A stretch of 64,000 bases of DNA from contig JAAEYW010000010.1 of assembly GCA_018223185.1 (NCBI GenBank), positions 84,009 to 148,008 on the forward strand, written 5' to 3'. The DNA comes from Oceanospirillales bacterium. Its GTDB lineage: Bacteria > Pseudomonadota > Gammaproteobacteria > Pseudomonadales > Balneatricaceae. The translations under genes were made by a program, and so were the position numbers. The notes below the pieces were generated by a model. It ran no database searches and was not told the origin of the DNA. It worked only from the letters and a program-made list of their open reading frames with translations. This document shows, in pieces, positions 1 to 9,035 of the stretch. The number at the start of each line of letters is the position of its first letter. Positions within the stretch are counted from its first letter, which is position 1.

Positions 1-1340
1 TGCAATACCTGGTTCACGACCTCCGAGTATTCAAATAAACCATGGAGATAAGTTCCAGCAATCTGACCATCGCCCGAAATAGCACCGTCAGGTGTACCAT
101 CTGAGAAATGTATCATGGGTGCAGACAGAGCATCACCAGTTGAAATACCGTTATGGATTTCATAACCCGCAACCACGACAGCCTCTTTACCATCAAGACA
201 AAAAGTACCGGTTTGATTAAATAGCTGTTTATCCGGGTAAAGACGAGTATCCATTGCAAGTAAGCCCAGTCCTTCGGAGCACCCCGCCTCGCCTTCAATC
301 GCATGAGGATCATCAATTGAATGACCCAGCATTTGGAAACCACCGCATATACCGAATACTTTTCCACCATAACGAAGGTGCTTATTGATTTGATTATCCC
401 AACCTTGTTTTCGCAGCCATTCCAAATCACTTCGCACCGATTTAGAACCGGGCAAAATGATAAGGTCAGCGGCCGGTATTTGTTGGTCTGGCCCGACATA
501 GGTTAGCTGGACGGACGGATGCAAACGCAAAGGGTCAAAATCAGTATGGTTACTAATATGAGGTAACACGGGAACAACTACATGCAATGCTTGCTCTGAA
601 TGCCCTGGCTGCTGCAATGCGACAGCATCTTCTGCTTCCAGGTGGAAGCCATGCAAATATGGCAGAACACCCAACACCGGTTTACCTGAGTACTCTTCCA
701 ACCAATCCAGTCCTGGTTGCAATAACGCAATATCGCCTCGAAAGCGGTTTATAACAAAACCTTTGACACGTGCTTGCTCAGATTCTGATAGCAGCGCCAG
801 CGTGCCGACAAGATGCGCAAACACGCCGCCCTTATCGATATCAGCGATAATAATAACCGGGCAGTCTTCACGCTCAGCAAAGCCCATGTTAGCAATATCA
901 TTCTCACGCAAATTAATTTCAGCAGGAGAACCGGCACCTTCCACGATGACATAGCGATAGCTGGAGCGCAGGCGCTGATGCGATAACTCAACGGCATTCC
1001 AGGCCACTTGTTTATAATCGTGATATACGGCAGCTTCCATATTATTCAGCGGTTTACCATGAATAATGACCTGCGCGCCGGTATCGCTGTTAGGCTTTAA
1101 CAGCACAGGATTCATATCAATGTGCGGCGCTAAACCACACGCGTATGCCTGTACTGCCTGGGCACGACCAATCTCTCCGCCATCGGCTGTTACCGCACTA
1201 TTTAACGCCATATTCTGAGGTTTAAACGGTGCTACCGATAACCCCTTACGCCACAACACTCGGCATAGCCCAGCTACTAAAGTACTTTTACCGGCATCAG
1301 AGGTTGTCCCCTGAACCATCAATGTGCCAATACTTTTCAT
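1..1340 (-). CDS. cobQ: Cobyric acid synthase (3' end outside window)
   Basis: Glutamine-dependent amidation of adenosylcobyrinic a,c-diamide at positions b, d, e and g. The protein starts at the ATG at 1340 with [20 protein letters not shown], a dethiobiotin-synthetase-like P-loop. A class I glutaminase domain follows, with the nucleophile in [10 protein letters not shown] and the family motif YEIHNG. About 446 codons are present with no stop before base 1, and the late GTYLHGLF motif is already reached, so only a short C-terminal piece is missing. Its ATG overlaps the cobC stop (ATGA), so translation is probably coupled. It is the last visible gene of the riboswitch-led B12 operon. The family assignment is secure; the end is unseen. 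Confidence 0.95.
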   Translation of the reverse strand, partial: MKSIGTLMVQGTTSDAGKSTLVAGLCRVLWRKGLSVAPFKPQNMALNSAVTADGGEIGRAQAVQAYACGLAPHIDMNPVLLKPNSDTGAQVIIHGKPLNNMEAAVYHDYKQVAWNAVELSHQRLRSSYRYVIVEGAGSPAEINLRENDIANMGFAEREDCPVIIIADIDKGGVFAHLVGTLALLSESEQARVKGFVINRFRGDIALLQPGLDWLEEYSGKPVLGVLPYLHGFHLEAEDAVALQQPGHSEQALHVVVPVLPHISNHTDFDPLRLHPSVQLTYVGPDQQIPAADLIILPGSKSVRSDLEWLRKQGWDNQINKHLRYGGKVFGICGGFQMLGHSIDDPHAIEGEAGCSEGLGLLAMDTRLYPDKQLFNQTGTFCLDGKEAVVVAGYEIHNGISTGDALSAPMIHFSDGTPDGAISGDGQIAGTYLHGLFEYSEVVNQVL

Positions 1341-2374
1341 GTTTTTAACTCACTAAGTGCCTGTTCAAGCTGCCGCCATGCCATATCATTTTTGGGTAGC
1401 CCTAAACGAAATGCCTTTAGGTGCTCAAAATTACGAATAAGAATGCCGCGCTCTGCAAAGTATTGATAAGCACACAACACGGATTGTCTCTGAATAGTAG
1501 AAAGTTGCACGGTGCAAAAAAGGGGGGTAGACACACATTCAAAGTCATATTGGGCTAGTAAAGTACAGAGCTGCTGGCTCTCTTTAGCCAAGCGCTGTCG
1601 CATCAATAACGTCCAGTTATCGTCTTGTAACGCAACCGCTCCCGCCCAACGAGCAACGCTGGATACAGACCAGGTTGTTAGTTGTTCTGCTAACGTCGCT
1701 AACAAAACAGGATCAGCCCACACAAACCCTAAACGAATACCGGCTAAACCAAAAAACTTACCAACAGAGCGCAGCACAATCAGCCCGTGTTCGGGCTCTT
1801 GAGTGATCATTGAAAACTCATCACCTTCAGGCAGCGCATCCATAAATGCTTCATCAATAACCAACCACCCATTGCTCTGCTGAAGTATGCTTAACCAACG
1901 TTTTAGCAATGTGTACGACAAGAGTTCTGCTGTCGGATTATTCGGACGAATAACAACCACGACATCCAGATACGCAATCTGAGCGCCCAATTCATCAACA
2001 CTCAGCTCTTTAACATCGTGACCCTGGCGTTTCCAGTGATAAGCATATTCAGCATACGCAGGCGATAAGATCCCCACGCGTGAATGAGACCTCAACCGTG
2101 GTAATGCCTCAATGGCCACCTGGCTACCGGCCACCGCCAGCAGATGCGATGAACCATAATAGGTAGCCGCGATGTCCAACAGATTATCACCTGCGTCTGG
2201 TAATTTTTGCCAAACATCCCGAGGTACGGCAGGTAACGGATAGCTATGCGGATTAATACCGGTAGAAAGGTCAACCCAGTTTTCTACCGGAATGCCAAAT
2301 TGCTGAGCCGCCTGGTGTAAACGTCCGCCATGAAACGGTGGATTAGGGGCACTCATGCTAGTAGCTATAGTCAT
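1337..2374 (-). CDS. cobC: Threonine-phosphate decarboxylase (PLP enzyme of B12 aminopropanol arm)
   Basis: 345 aa, fold type I PLP enzyme. It makes (R)-1-amino-2-propanol phosphate from L-threonine phosphate for the lower-ligand linker of cobalamin (CobD in Salmonella naming, CobC in Pseudomonas naming). Visible motifs are the N-terminal HGG...[10 protein letters not shown] signature, a central [13 protein letters not shown] segment, VIDEAFMD, and the PLP lysine in [15 protein letters not shown] near residue 205. It overlaps cbiB by 4 bp upstream and cobQ by 4 bp downstream. Length and motifs are normal for the family. Confidence 0.93.
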   Translation of the reverse strand: MTIATSMSAPNPPFHGGRLHQAAQQFGIPVENWVDLSTGINPHSYPLPAVPRDVWQKLPDAGDNLLDIAATYYGSSHLLAVAGSQVAIEALPRLRSHSRVGILSPAYAEYAYHWKRQGHDVKELSVDELGAQIAYLDVVVVIRPNNPTAELLSYTLLKRWLSILQQSNGWLVIDEAFMDALPEGDEFSMITQEPEHGLIVLRSVGKFFGLAGIRLGFVWADPVLLATLAEQLTTWSVSSVARWAGAVALQDDNWTLLMRQRLAKESQQLCTLLAQYDFECVSTPLFCTVQLSTIQRQSVLCAYQYFAERGILIRNFEHLKAFRLGLPKNDMAWRQLEQALSELKT

Positions 2375-3396
2375 AGCCCTCCTCCATTATTAATGGAGAA
2401 AAACCATAAAAACTCGGCACTGCCTATCAAACAAATCCAGAGAATTAAGCTATCTGATACCAGCCGCATGGCCCGTTGTACGTCAGCTGCCTGGGGAAGT
2501 GCACCACTGCCCAGCACCGGTTTATCATGCCAAATACCGCGGTAACGCGTAGGACCACCCAGCAATACTCCCAGGCCACCGGCCCCCGCTGCAATAACAG
2601 GCCCACCATTGGGGCTAGCATGCGCAGACGCTTGTTTTTTCCAGCACATCAGAGCATTAGTATAATCAGATAAAATGGCATAGCTTAATGCTGTTAAGCG
2701 TGCGGGGGCATAATTAAGCAGGTCGTCCAGCTTTGCAGCGGCCCAGCCAAAATGGCAATAACGCTCAGTACGATACCCCCACATAGCATCTAAGGTGTTC
2801 ACTAAACGATAGAAGACAGCTCCCGCACCGCCCGCAATCACAAACCAGAAAATAGCGCCAAAAATAGCATCACTGCCATTTTCTAAGACCGATTCGATTG
2901 CGGAAACTTCGATATTAAGCGCGTCAGGATCACGACTCACTATCATCGCAGTATGGTGGCGTGCACTTGCACTATCCAGGCGAAACAGAGCGTCTGTAAT
3001 AGGTTGAATGTGATCCCATAAACTTCGATGGCCGATTGCAAGATACAAAAGTAGCGCGTTTAGCAGACTATATAAGCCAAATGATTCCCACATCCCATGT
3101 AGCCAATAATGCAGAATAAGCGGAAGTGGTAAACACATAAGAGCAACGGCCACCACACCCAACAACTTAAGCTTTATTGCAGATGATTTCGTTACCGATG
3201 CATCTATTAACAGCTCAGTTGAAGACTCTGCTAAACGCTCAACTGAGTCAGGCCCATGCGAGTGCAGCTTATATGAGTTGAATATGCGCTCCACTTTTTG
3301 CGCGACCCAACCAAAACCAACGAGAGGATGCCAGCGTTTAGGCTCCCCTGCTAACCAGTCGATTAGCACACCCAGTATGATGGTTACACTAATCAT
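2371..3396 (-). CDS. cbiB: Adenosylcobinamide-phosphate synthase (CbiB/CobD)
   Basis: 341-aa polytopic membrane protein that attaches aminopropanol (phosphate) to adenosylcobyric acid. The N-terminus carries the family signature LGVLIDWLAGEPKRWHPLVGFG. Membrane segments follow, then the conserved RDPDALNIEVSAIESVLENGSDA and HASPNGGPVIAAGAGGLGV blocks. It overlaps cobB and cobC by 4 bp each, so the five cob genes are probably translationally coupled. There is an insert of about 40 residues (roughly 45-85) rich in Ser, Glu and Leu between the first conserved block and the next membrane helix. Confidence 0.93.
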   Translation of the reverse strand: MISVTIILGVLIDWLAGEPKRWHPLVGFGWVAQKVERIFNSYKLHSHGPDSVERLAESSTELLIDASVTKSSAIKLKLLGVVAVALMCLPLPLILHYWLHGMWESFGLYSLLNALLLYLAIGHRSLWDHIQPITDALFRLDSASARHHTAMIVSRDPDALNIEVSAIESVLENGSDAIFGAIFWFVIAGGAGAVFYRLVNTLDAMWGYRTERYCHFGWAAAKLDDLLNYAPARLTALSYAILSDYTNALMCWKKQASAHASPNGGPVIAAGAGGLGVLLGGPTRYRGIWHDKPVLGSGALPQAADVQRAMRLVSDSLILWICLIGSAEFLWFFSINNGGGL

Positions 3397-4766
3397 TCAG
3401 GCTTAAAAAGAGCAGTACAAGCATCCACTGCTGAAGGGAAATAGTGATGAATGTAACTCGCATATAGATTTCCTTTTCTATACACGGCTTCGGATGTTCG
3501 CGCGTAATTAGGGCACACGCCCAGATAGTCTGCTACTTCGTCTGTTTCAAAAGAAGAATGATGGTAAGTATGGCCGCGTAATGTGCCTTCTGGTAAAGCA
3601 ACGCTTTGCATCGCCAGCGCGGTTAAGCGCGACTGCATTGTGACCTTACCCTGAAGAAGACCCAGCATCGGTTGAGTGTTTCCGGCAAGGTCGGTGAGCG
3701 ACTCTGCCAGATAGAGCATACCGCCACACTCGGCAATAAGGGGCTTATTGGCATCAACATGCGCTTTAATTGCCTTTTTCATGGCATTATTTTCAGCTAG
3801 CGTTTGCGCAAATAACTCGGGATACCCACCCGGTAGGTAGACACTATCCACATCGGGTAAGTCCTGATCCTGTAATGGCGAGAAGAACACCAACTGTGCG
3901 CCTAGCTGCCTGAGCAGTGTGATGTTCGCAGGGTAGATAAACGAAAAAGCTTCATCTTTGGCGATACCAATACGCACACCGGCCAAAGCAGGCTTTTGCT
4001 CACCAGGTAAGTCATCACGATTCTCAGTGGAACCCTTTACCAGCGGTTTTGCATCAAAACATATAGCCGGCGGTAACTCATTAGCCCCTGTGGCTGAAAT
4101 CATCTTAGCCGCGGTATTCAGACGCTCATCCAGATCACTAATTTCATTGCTTTGCAGCAAGCCTAAGTGCCTGTTGGGAAGTTCAATATCTTTAGAGCGC
4201 TTGATGCCACCATACCAGTGAATAGACTCAGGCAAACTGTCGTGCAATATTTCGGCATGCCGATCACTACCCAGTCGGTTCGCTAATACCCCGGAAAACG
4301 CCAGAGTATCTTGAAATGTTGCCAAGCCGTGGGCAACAGCAGCAAAAGTTTGTGCCATTGCCGACCCATCTATTACGGCTAATACGGGTACACCAAACAA
4401 TCGGGCCAGATCTGCGCCTGAAGGCTTGCCATCAAACAGTCCCATCACGCCCTCAATCAGGATCAGGTCGGCACGCGTTGCTGCATCATGTAACAAAGCA
4501 CGGCAGTGCTCCTCGCCTACCATCCACAAATCTAATGCGTTAACAGGTTCGCCCGAGGCAACTTCCAAAATCATAGGATCAAGAAAATCAGGCCCTGTTT
4601 TAAAAACTACTACTTTCCGTCCGGCATTTCGGTGCAGCCGCGCTAATGCCGCCGTTACGGTGGTTTTCCCCTGGCCAGATGCCGGCGCGCTAATAAATAA
4701 TGCAGGGCATAATACAGTGTCGTGCTTAGATGACGCCTGCGACGCTTGTTGCACATACTGACTCAC
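3393..4766 (-). CDS. cobB: Cobyrinic acid a,c-diamide synthase (CobB/CbiA)
   Basis: 457 aa. ATP- and glutamine-dependent amidation of the a and c carboxylates of (hydrogeno)cobyrinic acid. The N-terminal ATPase domain has the P-loop SAPASGQGKTTVTAALARLH and the following FKTGPDFLDP. The C-terminal glutaminase domain carries YLPGGYPELFAQ and the nucleophile cysteine in AECGGMLYLAESL. The product then passes to CobO and CobQ, both in the same operon. Sequence cannot tell whether the substrate is cobyrinate or hydrogenobyrinate. It overlaps cobO upstream and cbiB downstream by 4 bp each. Confidence 0.94.
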   Translation of the reverse strand: MSQYVQQASQASSKHDTVLCPALFISAPASGQGKTTVTAALARLHRNAGRKVVVFKTGPDFLDPMILEVASGEPVNALDLWMVGEEHCRALLHDAATRADLILIEGVMGLFDGKPSGADLARLFGVPVLAVIDGSAMAQTFAAVAHGLATFQDTLAFSGVLANRLGSDRHAEILHDSLPESIHWYGGIKRSKDIELPNRHLGLLQSNEISDLDERLNTAAKMISATGANELPPAICFDAKPLVKGSTENRDDLPGEQKPALAGVRIGIAKDEAFSFIYPANITLLRQLGAQLVFFSPLQDQDLPDVDSVYLPGGYPELFAQTLAENNAMKKAIKAHVDANKPLIAECGGMLYLAESLTDLAGNTQPMLGLLQGKVTMQSRLTALAMQSVALPEGTLRGHTYHHSSFETDEVADYLGVCPNYARTSEAVYRKGNLYASYIHHYFPSAVDACTALFKPE

Positions 4767-5386
4767 AGTTCTATGCCCTTTTGTGCCTTAATACCCGCCT
4801 GGTAAGCATGCTTCACAACCTGCATTTCGGTTACTGTATCGGCGATATCTATCAATGCTTGCGGGGCACCACGACCTGTAATCACCACATGCTGATTCAC
4901 TGGACGACTTTCGATAGCCCTGATAACCGCTTGCAGATCAACATATTGGTATTTAAGCGCAATGTTCAGCTCATCGAGTACAACCAAGGCAACATTCTCA
5001 TCATTGAGCAGTGCTTCAGATTGTTTCCATGCTTTAGTGGCGGCCGCTATATCACGTTTTTTATCTTGTGTTTCCCACGTGAATCCTTCACCCATAACGT
5101 AATACTGCACTTCAGGGAAACGTCTGAAAAACGCTTCTTCGCCCGTACTAAAAGCGCCTTTAATAAATTGCACAACACCGACCTGCATACCATGACCTAA
5201 CGCACGCGCAACCATACCAAAGGCAGAGCTACTCTTGCCTTTACCATTACCGGTATGAACAAGGCATACACCGCGATCCTGATCAGCACGTGCAACAGAT
5301 TGGTCTATCACCTCTTTTTTACGCTTCATACGCGCCAGATAACGTGCTTCGCGCTGCTCTTCCTCAGTGTACTCAGCATCACTCAT
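4763..5386 (-). CDS. cobO: Cob(I)yrinic acid a,c-diamide adenosyltransferase (CobO/BtuR type)
   Basis: 207 aa, CobA/CobO/BtuR family. It transfers the adenosyl group of ATP to the Co(I) of corrinoids. An N-terminal basic helix with the EEEQREARYLARMKRKKE-type lead-in is followed by the unusual P-loop HTGNGKGKSSSAFGM, then VVQFIKG and the VVLDELNIAL Walker B-like strand. The VITGRGAP motif near residue 170 is also typical. It is cotranscribed with the downstream cobB gene and with the upstream membrane protein gene, with 4-bp overlaps on both sides. Confidence 0.95.
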   Translation of the reverse strand: MSDAEYTEEEQREARYLARMKRKKEVIDQSVARADQDRGVCLVHTGNGKGKSSSAFGMVARALGHGMQVGVVQFIKGAFSTGEEAFFRRFPEVQYYVMGEGFTWETQDKKRDIAAATKAWKQSEALLNDENVALVVLDELNIALKYQYVDLQAVIRAIESRPVNQHVVITGRGAPQALIDIADTVTEMQVVKHAYQAGIKAQKGIEL

Positions 5387-5961
5387 AGGTTTTTTGCCCC
5401 GGCGTGACGAGTACGGTTAAACCAACTTAAAAACAGGTGTATCGCAATAGCAAAACCTACATAGAAAAATACCGCGGCAAATTGCGAAGGTGAGTATTTA
5501 ATCAAACGGTTAATCATTTCAACCATAGTCGGATCTGTAAACCGGCCAGAATAAAAGTAGAAACTACCACTGGAGATAATCTGACAAACAGCGGTACCGA
5601 GTATCAGGCTACTGAACATCATTCGTAAGCTGTGCCATTGTTCCTGATGGCGCTTCGAATACCAGCGCCCAGCCCACCACATCGATGCATAAGCCGGAAC
5701 CAGCATAATATAAGTGGGGGTTACACAAAACGAACTAACGCCACCAAAGGTAATCGCTGCAAAATCAAGCAGAAACGCCTCCAAAATCAGCAACGGAAAA
5801 GCCCATAAGGGTTTAAGGTAGATACCTGCGAGAAAAAACACAGCCCAGGAAGCACTCGGCAAATGATCGATGGAGGCGAAGTGATGGCCACGGGTGACCG
5901 CCATCAATAAAATCAAAAATGCACCGATCATCCATTGTGACCGTTGTGGAGTATTCATCAT
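5383..5961 (-). CDS. Small polytopic membrane protein of the B12 operon (function unknown)
   Basis: 192 aa with about five or six hydrophobic segments and no signal peptide. It sits between btuB and cobO in a B12-riboswitch operon, ending in a 4-bp overlap with cobO. Size and topology resemble S-components of energy-coupling (ECF) transporters, and the operon points to movement of a corrinoid, cobalt or the lower-ligand base across the inner membrane. I do not see EcfA or EcfT partners nearby, and no motif fixes the substrate. The transporter role is inferred from context only; the protein itself is clearly coding. Confidence 0.6.
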   Translation of the reverse strand: MMNTPQRSQWMIGAFLILLMAVTRGHHFASIDHLPSASWAVFFLAGIYLKPLWAFPLLILEAFLLDFAAITFGGVSSFCVTPTYIMLVPAYASMWWAGRWYSKRHQEQWHSLRMMFSSLILGTAVCQIISSGSFYFYSGRFTDPTMVEMINRLIKYSPSQFAAVFFYVGFAIAIHLFLSWFNRTRHAGAKNL

Positions 5962-5983
5962 GCGGGATATCTCTTATTCAATG

Positions 5984-7807
5984 TTATTGAGGCTGATAAG
6001 CCAGTGTAAATAAGGCGGTTGAACCAGACTGGTTATAACCACTAACTGTTTGATATTGCTTATTGAGTAAGTTGCTCAGCTTTGCCCGGACTTGCCATGC
6101 CGGTGCGAATTGATAAGCAGCCCGCAAATCGACTGTACCAAAGCCTGCTAAAGAACTGGTATTACTGTTGCTCGTGTAACGACGGCCTTCGGCATGCAAC
6201 GTTGCACCTAAAGCGAGTGCGCCAAAATCACGATCGATATTAATATTCACAATCCTGTCGGCACGGCGCTGCAAGCGATTGCCTTTATTTACACCTGAAC
6301 GGTTTTCAGGATCAATAAAAGCAACATTTCCATCTAACGACCACTGCTGCCATTGATAATCTGCACTCAGTTCCAGGCCCCGGATACGGGCTGAATTAAT
6401 ATTGCTCGGTTTCCAGGTCGAAGAACCAGGAGCAATCGGCGCCCAGGCAATCATATTGTCAAAGGTTGTCTGGTAAACCGAAGCCTGCCAGTTAACACCA
6501 TTATGTTTTCCTCTCAGGCTTAGTTCATAAGCGTCGGATTCTTCTGGTGACAACTCAGCATTGCCGCTATTCGGATAATACAGATCATTGAACGATGGAG
6601 CTTTAAAGGCCGTGCCGTATGAGGCGATAAAACTGATATCATCATTAAGCGGAATACCCCAGGCTACCCCACCTGTGGTATGCGAGCCGAATTGCTCGTT
6701 ATCATCAACACGTATACTGAATTGAAAATCAGATCTGCCCAGCGCGAATTGATATTGGGCAAAACCAGCCCAAATATGGCGTTTAGTCTCAGCATATGTA
6801 TAGCTCGAATCAATCTGATCACTCACGTAGTCCACACCAAAGACAAGCTCACTCTCATCGCCTATGAGCACATCGTTTTGAATCGTAAAAGAATCACGTA
6901 TGGTTTCAAAACGACTATTAAATACGTTACCGACAAATGATTTGCTTTGATTCAGACTACGACCTGCGGACAAATCAACAAGCCAGGCTTCAGACACAGT
7001 AATTTTGCCGCGTGCAGCGAGTACTTTGGTCAGCGTATCGCCAAGATCGGGACTGATGGCGAAAGAGCCATCAAATTCATTTTCAGAATCGGTGATGCTG
7101 AAAAGCCCTTCAACCTCATGACCTGCATCAAAACGCCGCCCTAAACGGAGCTGTAAACCTTTATTATGATAACCGTCTGCGTCGTCATCCCCCGAGGTTT
7201 TCGCATCAAAGCCATCGGTTGTAACACCTGATGCCGCAACATTGAACCAACGGTTCTGATCGCCACCCTGAAAACCGATATTTGCTAATGACGTATCATC
7301 TGATCCGGCTGAAACAGAAAAATAAGGTGTTAGTTTACCCACACCACGTCGGGTGAAAATCTGAATAACACCACCGGCAGCATCAGAACCATACAAAGAG
7401 GAGCGTGGTCCGCGAACAATTTCGATTCGTTCAATCTGACTGAGGTTAAGCTCTTCAATACTTACCTGCCCTAGCGTAGCTGAACCGACACGGATGCCAT
7501 CAACCAATATCAACAGGTCATTCGTTGATGTACCGCGGAGATAAATACTACTCGCTTTACCAATGCCACCGCTGTTGGTGATCATCACGCTGGGTGTTTT
7601 TTGCAATATATCGGCCACCGTAATTGCCTGTGAGCGCTCAATATCTTTACGCGTGATCACGGTAACTGAAGCCAGTGCTTCATCAACAGACTGAGCAGTA
7701 CGGGAAGCAGTTACCAATACGGTATTAAGGGTAGTTGTTTGCTGAGCTACAACCAAAGAGGAATAACAACACGCCGCTACAAGAACGGTGCTGGAAAGTT
7801 GTGTCAT
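5984..7807 (-). CDS. btuB: TonB-dependent vitamin B12 outer membrane receptor (BtuB)
   Basis: 607 aa from the ATG at 7807, chosen because it begins a clean signal peptide (MTQLSSTVLVAACCYSSLVV, cleavage near AQQ). A longer frame back to 7846 would add a charged non-signal stretch. After the signal comes a TonB-box-like LNTVLVTASRT, a plug domain with ILQKTPSVMITNSGGIGKAS and the conserved IERIEIVRGPRSSLYGSDAAGGVI, then a 22-strand type barrel ending in LFTLAYQPQ. A B12 riboswitch lies upstream, so the substrate is very likely cobalamin. It is the first gene of the operon running to cobQ. Confidence 0.93.
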   Translation of the reverse strand: MTQLSSTVLVAACCYSSLVVAQQTTTLNTVLVTASRTAQSVDEALASVTVITRKDIERSQAITVADILQKTPSVMITNSGGIGKASSIYLRGTSTNDLLILVDGIRVGSATLGQVSIEELNLSQIERIEIVRGPRSSLYGSDAAGGVIQIFTRRGVGKLTPYFSVSAGSDDTSLANIGFQGGDQNRWFNVAASGVTTDGFDAKTSGDDDADGYHNKGLQLRLGRRFDAGHEVEGLFSITDSENEFDGSFAISPDLGDTLTKVLAARGKITVSEAWLVDLSAGRSLNQSKSFVGNVFNSRFETIRDSFTIQNDVLIGDESELVFGVDYVSDQIDSSYTYAETKRHIWAGFAQYQFALGRSDFQFSIRVDDNEQFGSHTTGGVAWGIPLNDDISFIASYGTAFKAPSFNDLYYPNSGNAELSPEESDAYELSLRGKHNGVNWQASVYQTTFDNMIAWAPIAPGSSTWKPSNINSARIRGLELSADYQWQQWSLDGNVAFIDPENRSGVNKGNRLQRRADRIVNINIDRDFGALALGATLHAEGRRYTSNSNTSSLAGFGTVDLRAAYQFAPAWQVRAKLSNLLNKQYQTVSGYNQSGSTALFTLAYQPQ

Positions 7808-7984
7808 GAGTCTGATAGTGTCCTGTACGTGCCCGCCGCACGCCAATTAAATTAACGGCACTAACACGCAGGAATGAACAGAAACACGACAACCGCAAGA
7901 CATGAACCAGCTAACAAGCCAGAACAGAAACCACAGGAATGTGCTGCCGCTGCATTAGCCCTCCGCTATGCCGACTGAATAGTG
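7808..7984 (-). promoter_or_regulatory. btuB 5' leader (expression platform region)
   Basis: This stretch of about 177 nt lies between the aptamer and the btuB ATG. It includes GGCATAGCGGAGGGCTAATGCAG close to the aptamer end, which is the place where Gram-negative B12 switches usually pair to hide a ribosome site. I see no T-rich intrinsic terminator here, so translational control is more likely than attenuation. No credible ORF lies in it. Confidence 0.45.
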
Positions 7985-8160
7985 TTTGAGGCCGGTCTCC
8001 GGACTTACGAGTGGAAAATCATCCCAACATTACGCCTTCCCATGTATGACCACAGTGGCTTTTGCAATGTCTTAACTCGATTACCGTTGCGGGGGCAGTG
8101 TTGGCATTGCCTGTTTAAACATTCGCGCTAAAAAACAGTACGCACCAACTTCCCGTTTAA
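7985..8160 (-). promoter_or_regulatory. Cobalamin (AdoCbl-type) riboswitch controlling btuB-cob operon
   Basis: Read on the minus strand, the 5' part has GGGAAGTTGGTGCG (8141-8154). The invariant B12 box CACTGCCCCCGCAACGGTAA lies at about 8081-8100. Then come GCCACTG and GGGAAGGCG (near 8035-8058), and the 3' part AAGTCCGGAGACCGGCCTC (7988-8006). Between the GGTGCG arm and the CCAAC strand is a variable insert of about 35 nt that can form its own stem (CTGTTT/AAACAG). A perfect 22-bp palindrome (8161-8182) abuts the 5' side. The distance to the btuB ATG leaves about 180 nt for the expression platform. Confidence 0.92.
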
Positions 8161-8372
8161 AATCCTGTTTTAAAACAGGATTACCAAAAACTGAGTGCAT
8201 TCTAGGGGGATGAATCAGGAGGGTCAATATCAACAGTCATGAATATAATTAACGATCAATCACGCTTTATTCATCTGTAACTATTATCAAGGCTTATAAA
8301 AAACAACTTACTTAAAAAAAGATGCTTGTAGTGATTATAATTAACTAATGAATCTGCGATTAGCCCACACAC

Positions 8373-8404
8373 AAAAAAAAAAGCGCACTGGTTAACCAAT
8401 GCGC
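8373..8404 (-). terminator. Intrinsic terminator after the ridA operon
   Basis: On the minus strand GCGCATTGGTTAACCAGTGCGC (nearly perfect hairpin, 8383-8404) is followed by a run of ten T residues (8373-8382). It lies about 100 bp beyond the stop of the RidA-like gene and separates the catabolic operon from the B12 operon. The 8,205-8,370 stretch between it and the riboswitch is AT-rich; the btuB promoter must lie there, but I cannot pick a clear pair of boxes. Confidence 0.85.
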
Positions 8405-8504
8405 CAACAGCCTATCGGCGAGGGACAATCTGTTATAAAGCACTCAAGCCAGAACGCTTTTTCTAACAAGAAAAACGTTTTTTACCTGGCCACTGGCTGC
8501 CGTG

Positions 8505-8894
8505 TTAGCTATCCGCGGGCACTGCAGCGTACGCAACAACCTCGCAAAGCATCTCTTCCCGTGCCAGTCCTGCGACGACCATCGCGGCACGATTAGGGTA
8601 AGGGGCTTCAAAATAGTCTGCATAGACCTTATTAAATACCGGCAACTGATTCCGGTCGGTCACATAGATCAGTACCTGAGTCACATCAGCCATCGTCAGT
8701 TCAGCCGCTTCAATGGTATGTTTGAAGTTTTCCATCGTCTGGCGTGCCTGAGCTTCGATACCGCCCTCAACTACCTGACCTTCAGTATTGATAGGAATCT
8801 GCGCAGTGGATAGCTGACCATTGGCAATAACCGCCCATTCCAGCGGTGCCTTTGAGGCAAACAGTTCAGTTTTTACAGCGTGTTTCATAGTCAT
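8505..8894 (-). CDS. RidA/YjgF-family protein (enamine/imine deaminase-like)
   Basis: 129 aa, the normal size for the Rid family, whose members hydrolyse reactive 2-aminoacrylate and other enamines or imines. It shows the Rid core: a GQLSTAQIPINTEGQVVEGG strand-turn, QARQTMENFKHTIEAAELTMADVTQVLIYVTD, and a C-terminal PNRAAMVVAGLAREEMLCEVVAYA block. The Arg of PNRA corresponds to the carboxylate-binding Arg of RidA. The CEVVAYA ending differs from the VEIEAIA of housekeeping RidA, so this is probably a pathway-specific paralogue. It is the last gene of the BCCT/M19/ALDH operon, which suggests the pathway yields an imine intermediate. Confidence 0.82.
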   Translation of the reverse strand: MTMKHAVKTELFASKAPLEWAVIANGQLSTAQIPINTEGQVVEGGIEAQARQTMENFKHTIEAAELTMADVTQVLIYVTDRNQLPVFNKVYADYFEAPYPNRAAMVVAGLAREEMLCEVVAYAAVPADS

Positions 8895-8922
8895 TCACTT
8901 ATAAAAAAGAGAGGAAAGAACC

Positions 8923-9035
8923 GAGGTCCGAACGCTACGCTTGTCCGACGTTGCCTAAGGCAACTTGTCCACTTTTTCGGACTTCGGACAAACGCTGTAA
9001 TCGGACGAGTGAAACGATCTGACTTCGGCTATTAA
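8923..9035. repeat. Intergenic cluster of short palindromes (TTGTCC units)
   Basis: Between the BCCT stop and the RidA start lie short inverted repeats: GTCCGAACGCTACGCTTGTCCGAC, then GTTGCCTAAGGCAAC followed by TTGTCC, then GGACTTCGGAC. The arrangement (flank, 5-7 bp palindrome, TTG-flank) mirrors the element downstream of purT (19,277-19,334) although the bases differ. Such elements may adjust mRNA stability between operon genes. I found no coding potential here. Confidence 0.5.

Noticed and set aside
4730..5200. Plus-strand frame of 156 codons opposite cobO/cobB
   Set aside because: Antisense shadow of cobO; no ribosome site or recognisable domain.
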